NCBI GenBank assembly: GCA_013824715.1
Contig: PNOH01000015.1
Location: forward strand, 1 to 64,000
Source: Odoribacter sp.
Lineage (GTDB): Bacteria; Bacteroidota; Bacteroidia; Bacteroidales; Prolixibacteraceae
DNA: 64,000 nucleotides
Reading direction: 5' to 3'
Part shown: one piece after another, positions 1 to 7,991 of the stretch
Layout of the letters: every line of letters starts with the position of its first letter
How positions within the stretch are numbered: the stretch's first letter is position 1
The notes under the pieces: model-generated
The model's database searches: none
What the model was told of the DNA's origin: nothing
What the model saw: the letters and a program-made list of their open reading frames with translations, nothing else
Position numbers and translations under genes: made by a program

Positions 1-521
1 TAATTTTTAGTCTTATTTTAATTTCATCTATTGCTTTCAGTCAGAAATCGTTTTACGACTTTAAAGTAAAAGATATTGAAGGTGGCGATTTCAGTCTTTC
101 GAACCTGAAAGGGAAAAAAGTATTGGTTGTTAACACCGCTTCAAAGTGTGGGAATACGCCGCAGTATGCAGATCTTGAGAAACTATATAAAGAATTCGGA
201 AATCAGAAATTCGTAATTATAGGATTTCCGGCCAACAATTTTGGGAAGCAGGAACCCGGAACAGACAGCGAAATTGCCGAGTTCTGTGAAAAAAATTACG
301 GCGTTACTTTCCTGATGATGTCTAAAATTTCAGTGAAAGGCGATGATATTCATCCTTTATATAAATGGTTGACCACAAAAAGTGAAAATGGAGTTCTTGA
401 TTCGGAAGTCACATGGAATTTCCAGAAGTACCTGATTGACGAAAATGGCAAACTGGTTGATATGGTTGCCCCCAAAGTAAAGCCAGATGACGAAAAGATA
501 TTAAGCTGGATTAAAAAATAG
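1..521 (+). CDS. Glutathione peroxidase, exported, 5'-truncated by window edge
   Basis: The frame is open from base 3, so the start lies outside the window. The first visible residues (ILISSIAFSQ) look like the end of a signal peptide, which suggests periplasmic location. The thiol peroxidase fold follows: NTASKCG holds the probable peroxidatic Cys (codon 147-149), FGKQEPG the conserved Gln and WNF the Trp-Asn pair. The EFCEKNYGVTF segment has the Cys used as resolving Cys in thioredoxin-dependent homologues. It is a Cys enzyme, not a selenoenzyme, since the codon is TGT. The usual FPCNQF motif reads FPANNF. By family it reduces H2O2 and lipid hydroperoxides with thioredoxin or glutathione. 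A terminator follows directly. Confidence 0.88.
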   Translation, partial: IFSLILISSIAFSQKSFYDFKVKDIEGGDFSLSNLKGKKVLVVNTASKCGNTPQYADLEKLYKEFGNQKFVIIGFPANNFGKQEPGTDSEIAEFCEKNYGVTFLMMSKISVKGDDIHPLYKWLTTKSENGVLDSEVTWNFQKYLIDENGKLVDMVAPKVKPDDEKILSWIKK

Positions 522-540
522 TTGTGGTGGATTGGTATTG

Positions 541-572
541 AAAGCGGTTTTCGAAAGAGGGCCGCTTTTTTA
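541..572 (+). terminator. Rho-independent terminator after glutathione peroxidase
   Basis: AAAGCGG (541-547) pairs with CCGCTTT (562-568) and is followed by a run of T. It starts 19 bases after the stop codon. Confidence 0.7.
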
Positions 573-582
573 TTTGTGTTTT

Positions 583-840
583 TCAGATGCGGTGTCGAAA
601 TGCCTGTTGTGATTTGGCTACTCGTAATATTCCATTAATAGATAAGTCTTCATCTAATAACCGCCAATGTATTCCATAGCCAGAAGGTGAAACCTTATAA
701 TCATTTTTCTCCTGGTCAGTCGCTTTTGCCAATTTGGTTGAAATGTCTGATAATTTCAATTTAAATAATTGATCATCAATGTTTATAATCAAATAATCAT
801 TTTCCAAATTTATCCCTTTTATGTTATATGCCTTTTCCAT
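583..840 (-). CDS. DUF2442 domain-containing protein
   Basis: Small 85-residue protein starting MEKAYNIKG; an upstream in-frame alternative start would add ten unlikely residues. The pattern of a short beta-rich N-terminus, then a segment with GYGIHW and LLDEDLSI, matches DUF2442, a family of unknown function often found beside DUF4160. It starts only 5 bases after the DUF4160 stop, so the two are almost certainly co-transcribed. Such pairs are often suspected to be toxin-antitoxin-like, but that is inference. The C-terminal AFRHRI is not informative. Confidence 0.75.
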   Translation of the reverse strand: MEKAYNIKGINLENDYLIINIDDQLFKLKLSDISTKLAKATDQEKNDYKVSPSGYGIHWRLLDEDLSINGILRVAKSQQAFRHRI

Positions 841-845
841 AATTA

Positions 846-1094
846 TTACTTTTTGAAGAATTTGTCCCATTCAGTAACTATATAATCAAAATGTTCATAC
901 ACAATTTTTTTGATCTCACGTCTGGCTTGAGGCGTCAAATTAAACTCCAAAGCAGTTGTTATCTCAAAATTATCGATGTCAAGCCAAAACTTACATTCCA
1001 TATCACCTTTCTCAGCATGGATATGAATGGGTTCATTGTTTTCGTTTGCCCAAAAATATAGCCTCCAACCTGCTATGAGTAAAATTGTTGGCAT
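846..1094 (-). CDS. DUF4160 domain-containing protein
   Basis: 82 residues starting MPTILLIAGWRLYFWANEN. The conserved DUF4160 core is visible: GWRLYFWANE followed by EPIHIHAEKG, then an acidic and aromatic C-terminal half. The longer open frame upstream lacks similarity, so the internal ATG at 1094 was chosen. The gene lies upstream of the DUF2442 gene in one transcription unit and is divergent from a small antitoxin-like gene 33 bases away. The function of the family is unknown; a role as toxin or antitoxin partner is only suspected. Confidence 0.78.
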   Translation of the reverse strand: MPTILLIAGWRLYFWANENNEPIHIHAEKGDMECKFWLDIDNFEITTALEFNLTPQARREIKKIVYEHFDYIVTEWDKFFKK

Positions 1095-1127
1095 TTTTAT
1101 CTCAAAGTTACAAAAAGATAATCTAAT

Positions 1128-1334
1128 ATGGCAACTGTAACAGTCAATATAAACGCACGTACGCGGAAAATCCAGTATTTGCTGGGACTTATCAGCGAAA
1201 TTGCAAAAAACGATAAAAACGTCGAAATTATCGGTCTGGAAGAAAGCCCTTATAATCCCGAATTTGTACAAGAACTACTAAAATCGCGGGCAAGTAAAGG
1301 AAAGTTAATCAAAACCGAAGATCTATGGAAGTAG
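1128..1334 (+). CDS. Small antitoxin-like protein (DUF2683-like)
   Basis: 68 residues. It has an N-terminal ribbon-like segment (ATVTVNINARTRK), a short helix, and a C-terminus containing YNPEFVQELLKSRASKG and ending EDLWK. That tail is typical of small Bacteroidota antitoxins that precede RelE-type toxins, and of DUF2683 proteins. No toxin follows on this strand: the next bases run into the 3' end of the RlmI-like gene. It is therefore an orphan, or it works with the divergent DUF4160/DUF2442 pair. The family assignment is from memory of the motif only. Confidence 0.6.
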   Translation: MATVTVNINARTRKIQYLLGLISEIAKNDKNVEIIGLEESPYNPEFVQELLKSRASKGKLIKTEDLWK

Positions 1335-1414
1335 TCCAACGGAATCTCCATCTGGCTTTTTTTACATTCACGATTTTCAATACTTCAATCCTTCAATTGT
1401 TTCCTGTCGAAGCC

Positions 1415-2605
1415 CTACTCCACATACAGAACCAATCCCTTCAGATATTCTCCTTCAGGATGGTAGATGTCAACCGGATGGTCGGCCGGCTGGACGAGTT
1501 GACCCAAAATGCGGACTTTACGGCCTGAAATGGCTGCTGCAGAAAATACAGCTTCGCGAAATTTATCTTTCGTAACCACCTGAGAACAACTGAATGTAAA
1601 CAGGATTCCGCCGGGGGCAATCTGCTGAAAGGCTTTTAGGTTAAGGCGTTTATAACCTTTCAAGGCCTGGGGCAAAGCTTCGCGGTGTTTGGCAAATGCC
1701 GGAGGATCAAGGATAATCAAATCATATTTGTCTTTATTCTGATCCATGTAATCGAAACAATCGGCCACAAAAGCTTCGTGGCGAATATCTTCCGGGAAAT
1801 TCAGTTTTACGTTTTTGTTGGTCAGCTCAATGGCTTTGGCCGACGAATCAACCGAATGAACCAGCTTGGCGCCGCCACGCATGGCATAAAACGAAAACCC
1901 ACCCGAATAGCAGAACATGTTCAGTACACTGCGCCCATTCGAATATTCCTGTACTAATCGGCGGTTTTCGCGCTGATCAACAAAAAATCCGGTTTTCTGG
2001 CCTTCCACCCAATCCACCTTAAATCGGTTTCCGTATTCCTGAACTTCAAAAACTTCCGATTTTCCAAGCAGGTATTCATCTTTGGCTTCCAGTCCAGCCT
2101 TGAAAGGAACGGTCTTTTCGCTTTTATCGTAAACGGCAACCAGGCGGTCGCCCATTACTTCTTTTAACGCTTTGGCAATCAATTCACGAATCAGGAACAT
2201 TCCGGCTGAATGAGCCTGCATCACGGCTGTTCCGTTGTAAAAATCAACAATCAGTCCGGGCAAACCATCGCCTTCGCCATGCACCAACCTATAAACATTG
2301 GTTTGATCGTTATCAACCAAACCAAGCTTTTTACGCACATCCAAAGCCCGGGCAAGTTTACCTTTCCAGAAATGATAATCGGGATCAACTTTTTCGAACG
2401 AAAAAATGCGTACAGCAATGGAGCCAATCTGAACATGGCCCATTGCCAGAAACTCATTTTTACTGGAAACAACCTCAACCACATCGCCTTCTTCCACGCG
2501 ACCAATAATTTCTTTGATTGCTCCGGAAAAAACCCAGGGATGAAAGCGCTCCAGCGATTGCTCTTTTCCGGATTTCAGTATTACCCGGCTGTACTTTTGG
2601 ACCAT
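1415..2605 (-). CDS. RlmI-like 23S rRNA m5C methyltransferase
   Basis: 396 residues from the ATG at 2605 (MVQKYSRVILKSG). An N-terminal PUA RNA-binding domain (about 1-80) includes RFHPWVFSGAI. A class I SAM-binding domain has NMFCYSGGF as motif I, DPPAFAKHR as the catalytic-loop motif and FSCSQVV with the probable catalytic Cys. The layout and length match RlmI (YccW), which methylates C5 of cytosine 1962 in 23S rRNA; the exact target base here is inferred. It sits 2 bases downstream of the exonuclease gene in an operon with that gene and DUF5063. Confidence 0.85.
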   Translation of the reverse strand: MVQKYSRVILKSGKEQSLERFHPWVFSGAIKEIIGRVEEGDVVEVVSSKNEFLAMGHVQIGSIAVRIFSFEKVDPDYHFWKGKLARALDVRKKLGLVDNDQTNVYRLVHGEGDGLPGLIVDFYNGTAVMQAHSAGMFLIRELIAKALKEVMGDRLVAVYDKSEKTVPFKAGLEAKDEYLLGKSEVFEVQEYGNRFKVDWVEGQKTGFFVDQRENRRLVQEYSNGRSVLNMFCYSGGFSFYAMRGGAKLVHSVDSSAKAIELTNKNVKLNFPEDIRHEAFVADCFDYMDQNKDKYDLIILDPPAFAKHREALPQALKGYKRLNLKAFQQIAPGGILFTFSCSQVVTKDKFREAVFSAAAISGRKVRILGQLVQPADHPVDIYHPEGEYLKGLVLYVE

Positions 2606-2607
2606 GT

Positions 2608-3180
2608 TTATTGCTGATTGAGAGATTCGAAAATGCGATGGGAAATCCAGGCATCGGTGGCGGCATAAACCTGTTGGGCTTCGGTCAGATCTGCAGCTTC
2701 CCAATTAGTAACCCGCTGCGATTTCGAAATGCGGCAACCCAATACAATGCCTGATATTTTTTTCAGGCTGAAATCCTGAATGCCGAAATCCTTTACGTGG
2801 TCCTGAAGTTCGATAAAACCACCAGGCTTAAAGTGATTCAGCTTTTGCAGGCTTTTGATATCGTCGCGGATGGCTACTCCAATTTTTTGAATTTCAGGAT
2901 TTTCAAGAATGTTTTTCAAGGCATTTCCGAAACCTATTTTATTGATCCTGAATAGAAAAGCATGATCTTTTGTTGCCAGTTGCAACAGAGCCACTTCGTT
3001 ATATTCACCTTTTTTGAATGCTGGTTTTGTTTCGGTATCGAACCCCAGCAACGCTTGTTTCGACAAGTACGAGACAGAAGCCAGGTAATCTTCTTTCGAT
3101 TCGACCAGGTTTATTTTTCCTTCAAACTGAATCAATGGCAATTCGGCCAATTCATCTTTATCAATACTTTCCCTATACAT
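2608..3180 (-). CDS. 3'-5' exonuclease domain protein (RNase D / DnaQ-like)
   Basis: 190 residues. LGFDTETKPAF is the ExoI motif with the DxE metal ligands, and the conserved VALLQLAT strand follows. The later block with ATDAWIS gives the ExoIII-type Asp. There is no HRDC domain, so this is the short single-domain form rather than full RNase D. It overlaps the end of the DUF5063 gene by 8 bases and is followed 2 bases later by the RlmI-like gene. That points to a shared role in RNA processing, which is inference. Confidence 0.82.
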   Translation of the reverse strand: MYRESIDKDELAELPLIQFEGKINLVESKEDYLASVSYLSKQALLGFDTETKPAFKKGEYNEVALLQLATKDHAFLFRINKIGFGNALKNILENPEIQKIGVAIRDDIKSLQKLNHFKPGGFIELQDHVKDFGIQDFSLKKISGIVLGCRISKSQRVTNWEAADLTEAQQVYAATDAWISHRIFESLNQQ

Positions 3181-3808
3181 CGTCTTGTTCTTCCTGATAA
3201 GAAAACCTGTCGTTTAGCCAATCGGGTTTCCGGTTTAAATTCTTTATTTCAATATTTTGATTTTTAGCCGATATGGCATCATCATCTGTCTCGCTGTATA
3301 TCAGATTATGAATTGCCCGTAAACAATTCACCAGTTTCTGGCCCCAAAGTTGCGAAAAATTATTCTGACATTCAGAAAGCGCCAGCTCCATAACTTCTTC
3401 GTCCAGGGTACGAAACGACATAACCAGGTCTTTCATATCCTGATAAATATCGGCAACGTTCTCAGAAATACTGGCCGTGAGGGCCGACTCGCTGAACTGC
3501 ATTCCTGAAAGAAATATTTCCTGGTAATCATCGCCTGCACCAGTATGGCGAAGAATTTTCTGTTGAATCAGATTGTAATCTACTTCAGTCACATATTTTT
3601 CGAGTTCATCATCGGCCTCCAGGCTGAACACAGGCAATAAACTGGCTTTCAGGTATAATAATGGCAATAATTTTTGCAGGCGGCTGAGGAAATCAGAAGA
3701 TTCCATTTCTTCCGAACGTTCCACAAAACTGCAAAACTCGTTGGCTACGGTAATTAATTCAATCACATTTTTTGAATAGACCAGACTGTTCAATCCTTCT
3801 TCCCTCAT
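3173..3808 (-). CDS. DUF5063 domain-containing protein
   Basis: 211 residues, acidic and helical, with no signal peptide. The N-terminal half (VYSKNVIELITVANEFC, then LQKLLPLLYLKASLLP) and the C-terminal block with SFRTLDEEVMELAL and LWGQKLVNCLRAIHNL match DUF5063, a family of unknown function typical of Bacteroidota. It is the first gene of the three-gene operon with the exonuclease and RlmI-like genes. It is divergent from the restriction-modification methyltransferase. Confidence 0.78.
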   Translation of the reverse strand: MREEGLNSLVYSKNVIELITVANEFCSFVERSEEMESSDFLSRLQKLLPLLYLKASLLPVFSLEADDELEKYVTEVDYNLIQQKILRHTGAGDDYQEIFLSGMQFSESALTASISENVADIYQDMKDLVMSFRTLDEEVMELALSECQNNFSQLWGQKLVNCLRAIHNLIYSETDDDAISAKNQNIEIKNLNRKPDWLNDRFSYQEEQDDV

Positions 3809-3866
3809 GAAAAGCGTACTAAAATATCTTGCAAAAGTATAAAGAATTTTTGTTCAGTCGAGAACA

Positions 3867-3895
3867 TTTGTTTTTCAATTCAATTTGTATATTTG
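3867..3895 (+). promoter_or_regulatory. Bacteroidota-type promoter of the modification methylase
   Basis: TTTG at 3867-3870 and TATATTTG at 3888-3895 match the -33/-7 elements (TTTG and TAnnTTTG) with a 17-base spacer. The methylase ATG is 38 bases downstream. Confidence 0.55.
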
Positions 3896-3932
3896 CTGTG
3901 TAAGCTTGTATAAGGTTTTAGATGTTTTGATC

Positions 3933-5006
3933 ATGGAAAAATATGTCAAAGTTGGTGAAGCAGCAAAGCTTTTAGGTGTTAGTAGCGAAACATTAAGACG
4001 TTGGGACAAATCGAAGAAATTTGAGAGTGTCCGCCACCCCATAAACAATTACAGAGTCTATCCTGAAAGCAATGTAATGTCGTTGGTAGAAGAATTGCAG
4101 CTCGAATTAAAATATTATAGCCCGAATTTATTGGAACTGGAAATAGAGCCTTTTTTTGAAACCAAATATGGAAAACTATATCAACACGATGCTATTGAAT
4201 TCTTAAAAACTTTAGAAAATGAGTCGGTTGATTTAATTTTTGCTGATCCTCCGTACAATATTAAAAAAGCCGAATGGGATACATTTGCCTCTCAGAAAGA
4301 GTACGTTGAGTGGAGCATGGAATGGATCAAAGAAGCACACCGGGTATTAAAAAAAACAGGGTCACTATATGTTTGCGGTTTTTCGGAAATCCTGGCAGAT
4401 TTAAAATGGAACGCATCAAGCTTATTTCAGGGATGTAAGTGGTTAGTTTGGTTTTACCGGAACAAAGGAAACCTGGGAAATGATTGGGGACGTTCTCATG
4501 AAAGTATTTTGCACCTCAGAAAAAGTAGGGAATTTATTTTCAATATTGATGAAGTTAGAATCCCCTACAATGAACATACACTTAAATATCCGGAGAGAGG
4601 CCAGGCCGAAACCTCTCAGTTTTCGAATGGGAAAAAGACCAATTATGAATGGACTCCTAATCCGCTGGGCGCGAAACCTAAAGATGTATTGGAAATTCCG
4701 ACTATTTCAAATGGGTCTTGGGAAAAAACTAGTCACCTCACACAAAAGCCTGTTGAGTTATTGCGAAAAATAATCCTTTCATCGTCCAATCAGGACAGTT
4801 TAATTCTTGATCCTTTTGGGGGTTCAGGCACCACTTATGCAGTGGCCGAAGCGTATAAAAGACTTTGGATAGGAACTGAATTAGAGGATCATTACTGCTC
4901 AGTTATCAAAAATAGATTGTCAGATAAAGGTCACATCAATAGGATATTAACTTGCAAGGATGAAGAAGATTCTCAAAAAAGAAGATCAAAATTAAGAGGA
5001 GAGTAA
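3933..5006 (+). CDS. Type II DNA methyltransferase with N-terminal MerR-like HTH
   Basis: 357 residues from the ATG at 3933. Residues 1-55 form a MerR/excisionase-like winged helix (GEAAKLLGVSSETLRRWD, then NNYRVY). The catalytic domain follows, with motif IV DPPYNI before motif I LDPFGGSGTT, the beta-class order of amino (N6-adenine or N4-cytosine) methyltransferases. DPPY favours N6-adenine. The recognition sequence cannot be read from the protein. The gene is convergent with the endonuclease gene and overlaps it by 15 bases, so it is taken as the modification half of a type II system. The fused HTH may give autoregulation, which is inference. Confidence 0.85.
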   Translation: MEKYVKVGEAAKLLGVSSETLRRWDKSKKFESVRHPINNYRVYPESNVMSLVEELQLELKYYSPNLLELEIEPFFETKYGKLYQHDAIEFLKTLENESVDLIFADPPYNIKKAEWDTFASQKEYVEWSMEWIKEAHRVLKKTGSLYVCGFSEILADLKWNASSLFQGCKWLVWFYRNKGNLGNDWGRSHESILHLRKSREFIFNIDEVRIPYNEHTLKYPERGQAETSQFSNGKKTNYEWTPNPLGAKPKDVLEIPTISNGSWEKTSHLTQKPVELLRKIILSSSNQDSLILDPFGGSGTTYAVAEAYKRLWIGTELEDHYCSVIKNRLSDKGHINRILTCKDEEDSQKRRSKLRGE

Positions 5007-5885
5007 ATTCCAAATATCCCTGGTTACCAATTCAGAGAATGGCTTCAAATACTTGTTATAAGGTTCTTTTGAAGCATTTGGCGGAGGATCAAGATAGTAA
5101 ATCCCTTCGAGTTCTGTTAGAAAATTGGAGTAAACCATAAATAATCCTGAAACCAAAGTAAAACTTATATTGTCATTCTCCTTTCGCTGAACATCATTCA
5201 GGAAAATTCCGATAACTTTTTGATCATGGTTTACAAATCGTTCAAGTAATATCTTATCAATAAACATCTTGCCCATTCTATCTTTGGATGTTGTTTTAAC
5301 CGAAACTACAATTTCGTGTTCATCAAGGTGTTTGCTGGTAGATCTTACCTTTGCATACGGAGAAAGAATCAGATCGTTTTCGCATTTATAGGTCTTTTCC
5401 CCTTCGTCAGTTTTATAAGGAATTTGAAGAACCGTCTTTTTATTGGCAATTCCAATTTCTGTAAAAAAGGCTTTAATTAATTCCTCAAACCGGTTTCCAA
5501 CATGTTTTCTTGCACTGTTCGGATTTGCCAATAAATCAAACCCGGCTCCTATAGATTGTTGGATGGTATATAAAACGCTATCAATTAATTCCTTTTCCCA
5601 ATCGGTCCAGTCTTCATGACTGGCTTTCATTTTCTCTGTTAACTTCCGAAAATTGATTAGCTTGTTTTTTAAATCTTCAGGTGAATAGATAAAAAGTCGT
5701 TGATTTATTGGTCTGATAAATTTTGTCGTTCCCGCACTTTGAGAAAAATGAATATTGTACCCATTCTTCTCCTTGAGTTCTTCGCTTAATACGTTTGGAA
5801 GATATTCCAAAACCCGAACTGCTATATTTTCAAACTCAGCCAATGAGTTCTTCTTTTCCTGAAGATCGTTGATTAATGAAAGCAT
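4992..5885 (-). CDS. Type II restriction endonuclease (PD-(D/E)xK-like)
   Basis: 297 residues, soluble. The C-terminal half has a candidate PD-(D/E)xK core: YKCENDLILSP with an acidic Glu-Asn-Asp, then EIVVSVKTTSKDRMGKMF, where SVK takes the place of the usual D/E-x-K. This KTTSKDR block is familiar from type II endonucleases. The gene overlaps the convergent methylase gene by 15 bases, which supports the pairing. It lacks a helicase or ATPase domain, so it is not type I or III. Specificity is unknown. Confidence 0.72.
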   Translation of the reverse strand: MLSLINDLQEKKNSLAEFENIAVRVLEYLPNVLSEELKEKNGYNIHFSQSAGTTKFIRPINQRLFIYSPEDLKNKLINFRKLTEKMKASHEDWTDWEKELIDSVLYTIQQSIGAGFDLLANPNSARKHVGNRFEELIKAFFTEIGIANKKTVLQIPYKTDEGEKTYKCENDLILSPYAKVRSTSKHLDEHEIVVSVKTTSKDRMGKMFIDKILLERFVNHDQKVIGIFLNDVQRKENDNISFTLVSGLFMVYSNFLTELEGIYYLDPPPNASKEPYNKYLKPFSELVTRDIWNLLSS

Positions 5886-5960
5886 TGTTTTTTTTGCTAA
5901 GTTAAGAAATGCAACAACAAATCATAATTTTGAGCCAGTTTTAAGTTCGGCTCACAGACT

Positions 5961-7865
5961 TTACCCTTTTCGCCACTCCATCCGGTTATCAACCCGGTAA
6001 ACAATCTTTTCGTTTTCGAGCAGCCAACGGACTATTTTAACCGTATTATCAGGTTTTCCTTCAATCCGGGCTATAAGTTCTTCATAAAAACACGGTTCCA
6101 GAAGCAATTTTTTAATCTGGTCGCTGATGGTGTCAAACTCGTATTTGCTAACATTCAACTCATTTCGCTCCATGCACACATCGCATTTTCCGCAACGGAC
6201 AGATTCGGTTTCGCCAAAATACTGAAGCAACAACTGGCTCCGGCATTTGTGGCCAGAGGAGGCATAATGTATCATGGAATCAATCCGCTGCATGTAATCC
6301 CGTTTACGGTCGGTATAATTTTCTTTGGTAATTTTAAGCCGGTCAAGGTCAATTCGCTCTTTGGTAAAAATGATAAAGGGAGTTTTTTTCTGAGGAATGT
6401 AGTCAATCACTTTCTGTGCCCGAAGCTTGCACAAAAACTGATAAACCAATTCAGGAGAAATATTTGCCCGCTGAGCCATTAATTGCTCATCAATGGCCAC
6501 ATAATTGGTAAACAATCCGGTGTACGATCGCAAAAGCAGTTTGATGAATCCGTCAAATCCGGCATTGGCCACCTGAAATTTGTAAAGATCATCGCGGCCA
6601 ACCTGAAAATAAACTTTCGAGGGATTATCCAATTCATCGGTTAATTCCAGATAACCTTCGCGCTGCAGAATTTTCAGACTGTTGAAAACGACAGTTATCT
6701 GGAACGAAAAACTGGATGCAAACGAAGCCATACTGAATTCGAACGACTGATCTTTACCGAAACCAACTGCTAACTGATAAAAATTGCAGATTGCTTCGTA
6801 AATCCGTTTGATCACATCCGGTTCGGGAAATGATTTATCCACATTCTTGTGCAGCCTGATTTTATCGCTGTTGTTGTACAGCAATACCGACCAGGCTGTT
6901 TTTCCGTCACGGCCAGCACGGCCAGCTTCCTGAAAATAAGCTTCCACAGAGTCAGGCGCTTCCAGATGGATCACAAACCGCACATCAGCTTTGTCAATGC
7001 CCATTCCAAATGCGTTGGTCGAAACAATGACCCGGCATTTGCCATTCATCCAGGCCTCCTGCCTGGACGACCTTATTTTCGTACTCAATCCGGCATGGTA
7101 ACAATCAGCCGAAATCTGGTTTTTACTCAGTAAATCGCTGATTTCCCGGGTCAGTTTCCGGCTTTTAACATACACAATCCCTGTTCCTTTTGCCTTTTGA
7201 ACGGCCTTCACCAAATAATTAACCTTATCCTCTTCATTTCGGACCAGATAAATCAGATTGCTTCGGTAATAACTGGTTCGAAGTACATTCTTCTTTTTGA
7301 ATTTCAACTGCTCCTGAATGTCGTCTATGACTTGAGCCGTGGCAGTTGCTGTAACAGCCAAAACCGGAATATTTGGCAATAAATCGCGCAATTCGGCAAT
7401 CCGAAGGTACGATGGCCTGAAATCGTATCCCCACTGCGAAATACAGTGCGCCTCGTCCACTGCAATAAGATTGACATCGAACTTACCGATGCGTTCCCTG
7501 AAACGCTCGGTGGCAATGCGTTCGGGCGACAGGTATAAAAACTTATAATTGCCCCAGGCCGCATGATCCATGGCAACCTTTATTTCCTGATTGCTCATCC
7601 CGGAGTAAATTGCCAATGCTTTTATTCCGCGCTGGTTAAGGTTCTCCACCTGATCTTTCATCAGGGCGATGAGTGGTGTAATAACCAGACAAATACCGGG
7701 TTTCGAAAGCGAATACACCTGATAAGTTACCGATTTGCCTCCGCCGGTAGGCATCAAACCAAGCGTATCTTTTCCCTGATCAACCAACTGGATGATCTCT
7801 TCCTGCAGGGGTCGGAATGCAGCAAAGCCCCAGTATTTGGTCAATATTTGTTTGAATTCGCTCAA
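5961..7865 (-). CDS. recQ: ATP-dependent DNA helicase RecQ, short form
   Basis: 634 residues. Helicase motifs are intact: Walker A MPTGGGKS, Walker B DEAHCISQWGYDFRP and motif VI GRAGRDG. The RQC zinc site follows, with Cys residues in HKCRSQ and RCGKCDVC, then a winged helix. The protein ends after the RQC/wing region with no recognisable HRDC domain, which is common in one of the two RecQ paralogues of Bacteroidota. It unwinds DNA 3'-5' during recombination and fork repair. It is divergent from guaB, with a shared intergenic region of 126 bases. Confidence 0.92.
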   Translation of the reverse strand: MSEFKQILTKYWGFAAFRPLQEEIIQLVDQGKDTLGLMPTGGGKSVTYQVYSLSKPGICLVITPLIALMKDQVENLNQRGIKALAIYSGMSNQEIKVAMDHAAWGNYKFLYLSPERIATERFRERIGKFDVNLIAVDEAHCISQWGYDFRPSYLRIAELRDLLPNIPVLAVTATATAQVIDDIQEQLKFKKKNVLRTSYYRSNLIYLVRNEEDKVNYLVKAVQKAKGTGIVYVKSRKLTREISDLLSKNQISADCYHAGLSTKIRSSRQEAWMNGKCRVIVSTNAFGMGIDKADVRFVIHLEAPDSVEAYFQEAGRAGRDGKTAWSVLLYNNSDKIRLHKNVDKSFPEPDVIKRIYEAICNFYQLAVGFGKDQSFEFSMASFASSFSFQITVVFNSLKILQREGYLELTDELDNPSKVYFQVGRDDLYKFQVANAGFDGFIKLLLRSYTGLFTNYVAIDEQLMAQRANISPELVYQFLCKLRAQKVIDYIPQKKTPFIIFTKERIDLDRLKITKENYTDRKRDYMQRIDSMIHYASSGHKCRSQLLLQYFGETESVRCGKCDVCMERNELNVSKYEFDTISDQIKKLLLEPCFYEELIARIEGKPDNTVKIVRWLLENEKIVYRVDNRMEWRKG

Positions 7866-7951
7866 TTCTGCTTAACAACTTTTAATAAACATTAAACTTT
7901 ATAGGGTTGACTGCCCCGAAAATAACGGGACATTTGTACTTATTTTTTTTG

Positions 7952-7959
7952 TAGTTTTG
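7952..7959 (+). promoter_or_regulatory. Probable -7 element of the guaB promoter
   Basis: TAGTTTTG fits TAnnTTTG and lies 32 bases before the guaB ATG. A TTTG at 7933-7936 is only 15 bases upstream, shorter than the usual spacing, so the -33 assignment is weak. Confidence 0.4.
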
Positions 7960-7991
7960 TTTTTCACAACCGAATATAAAAATACACATAA

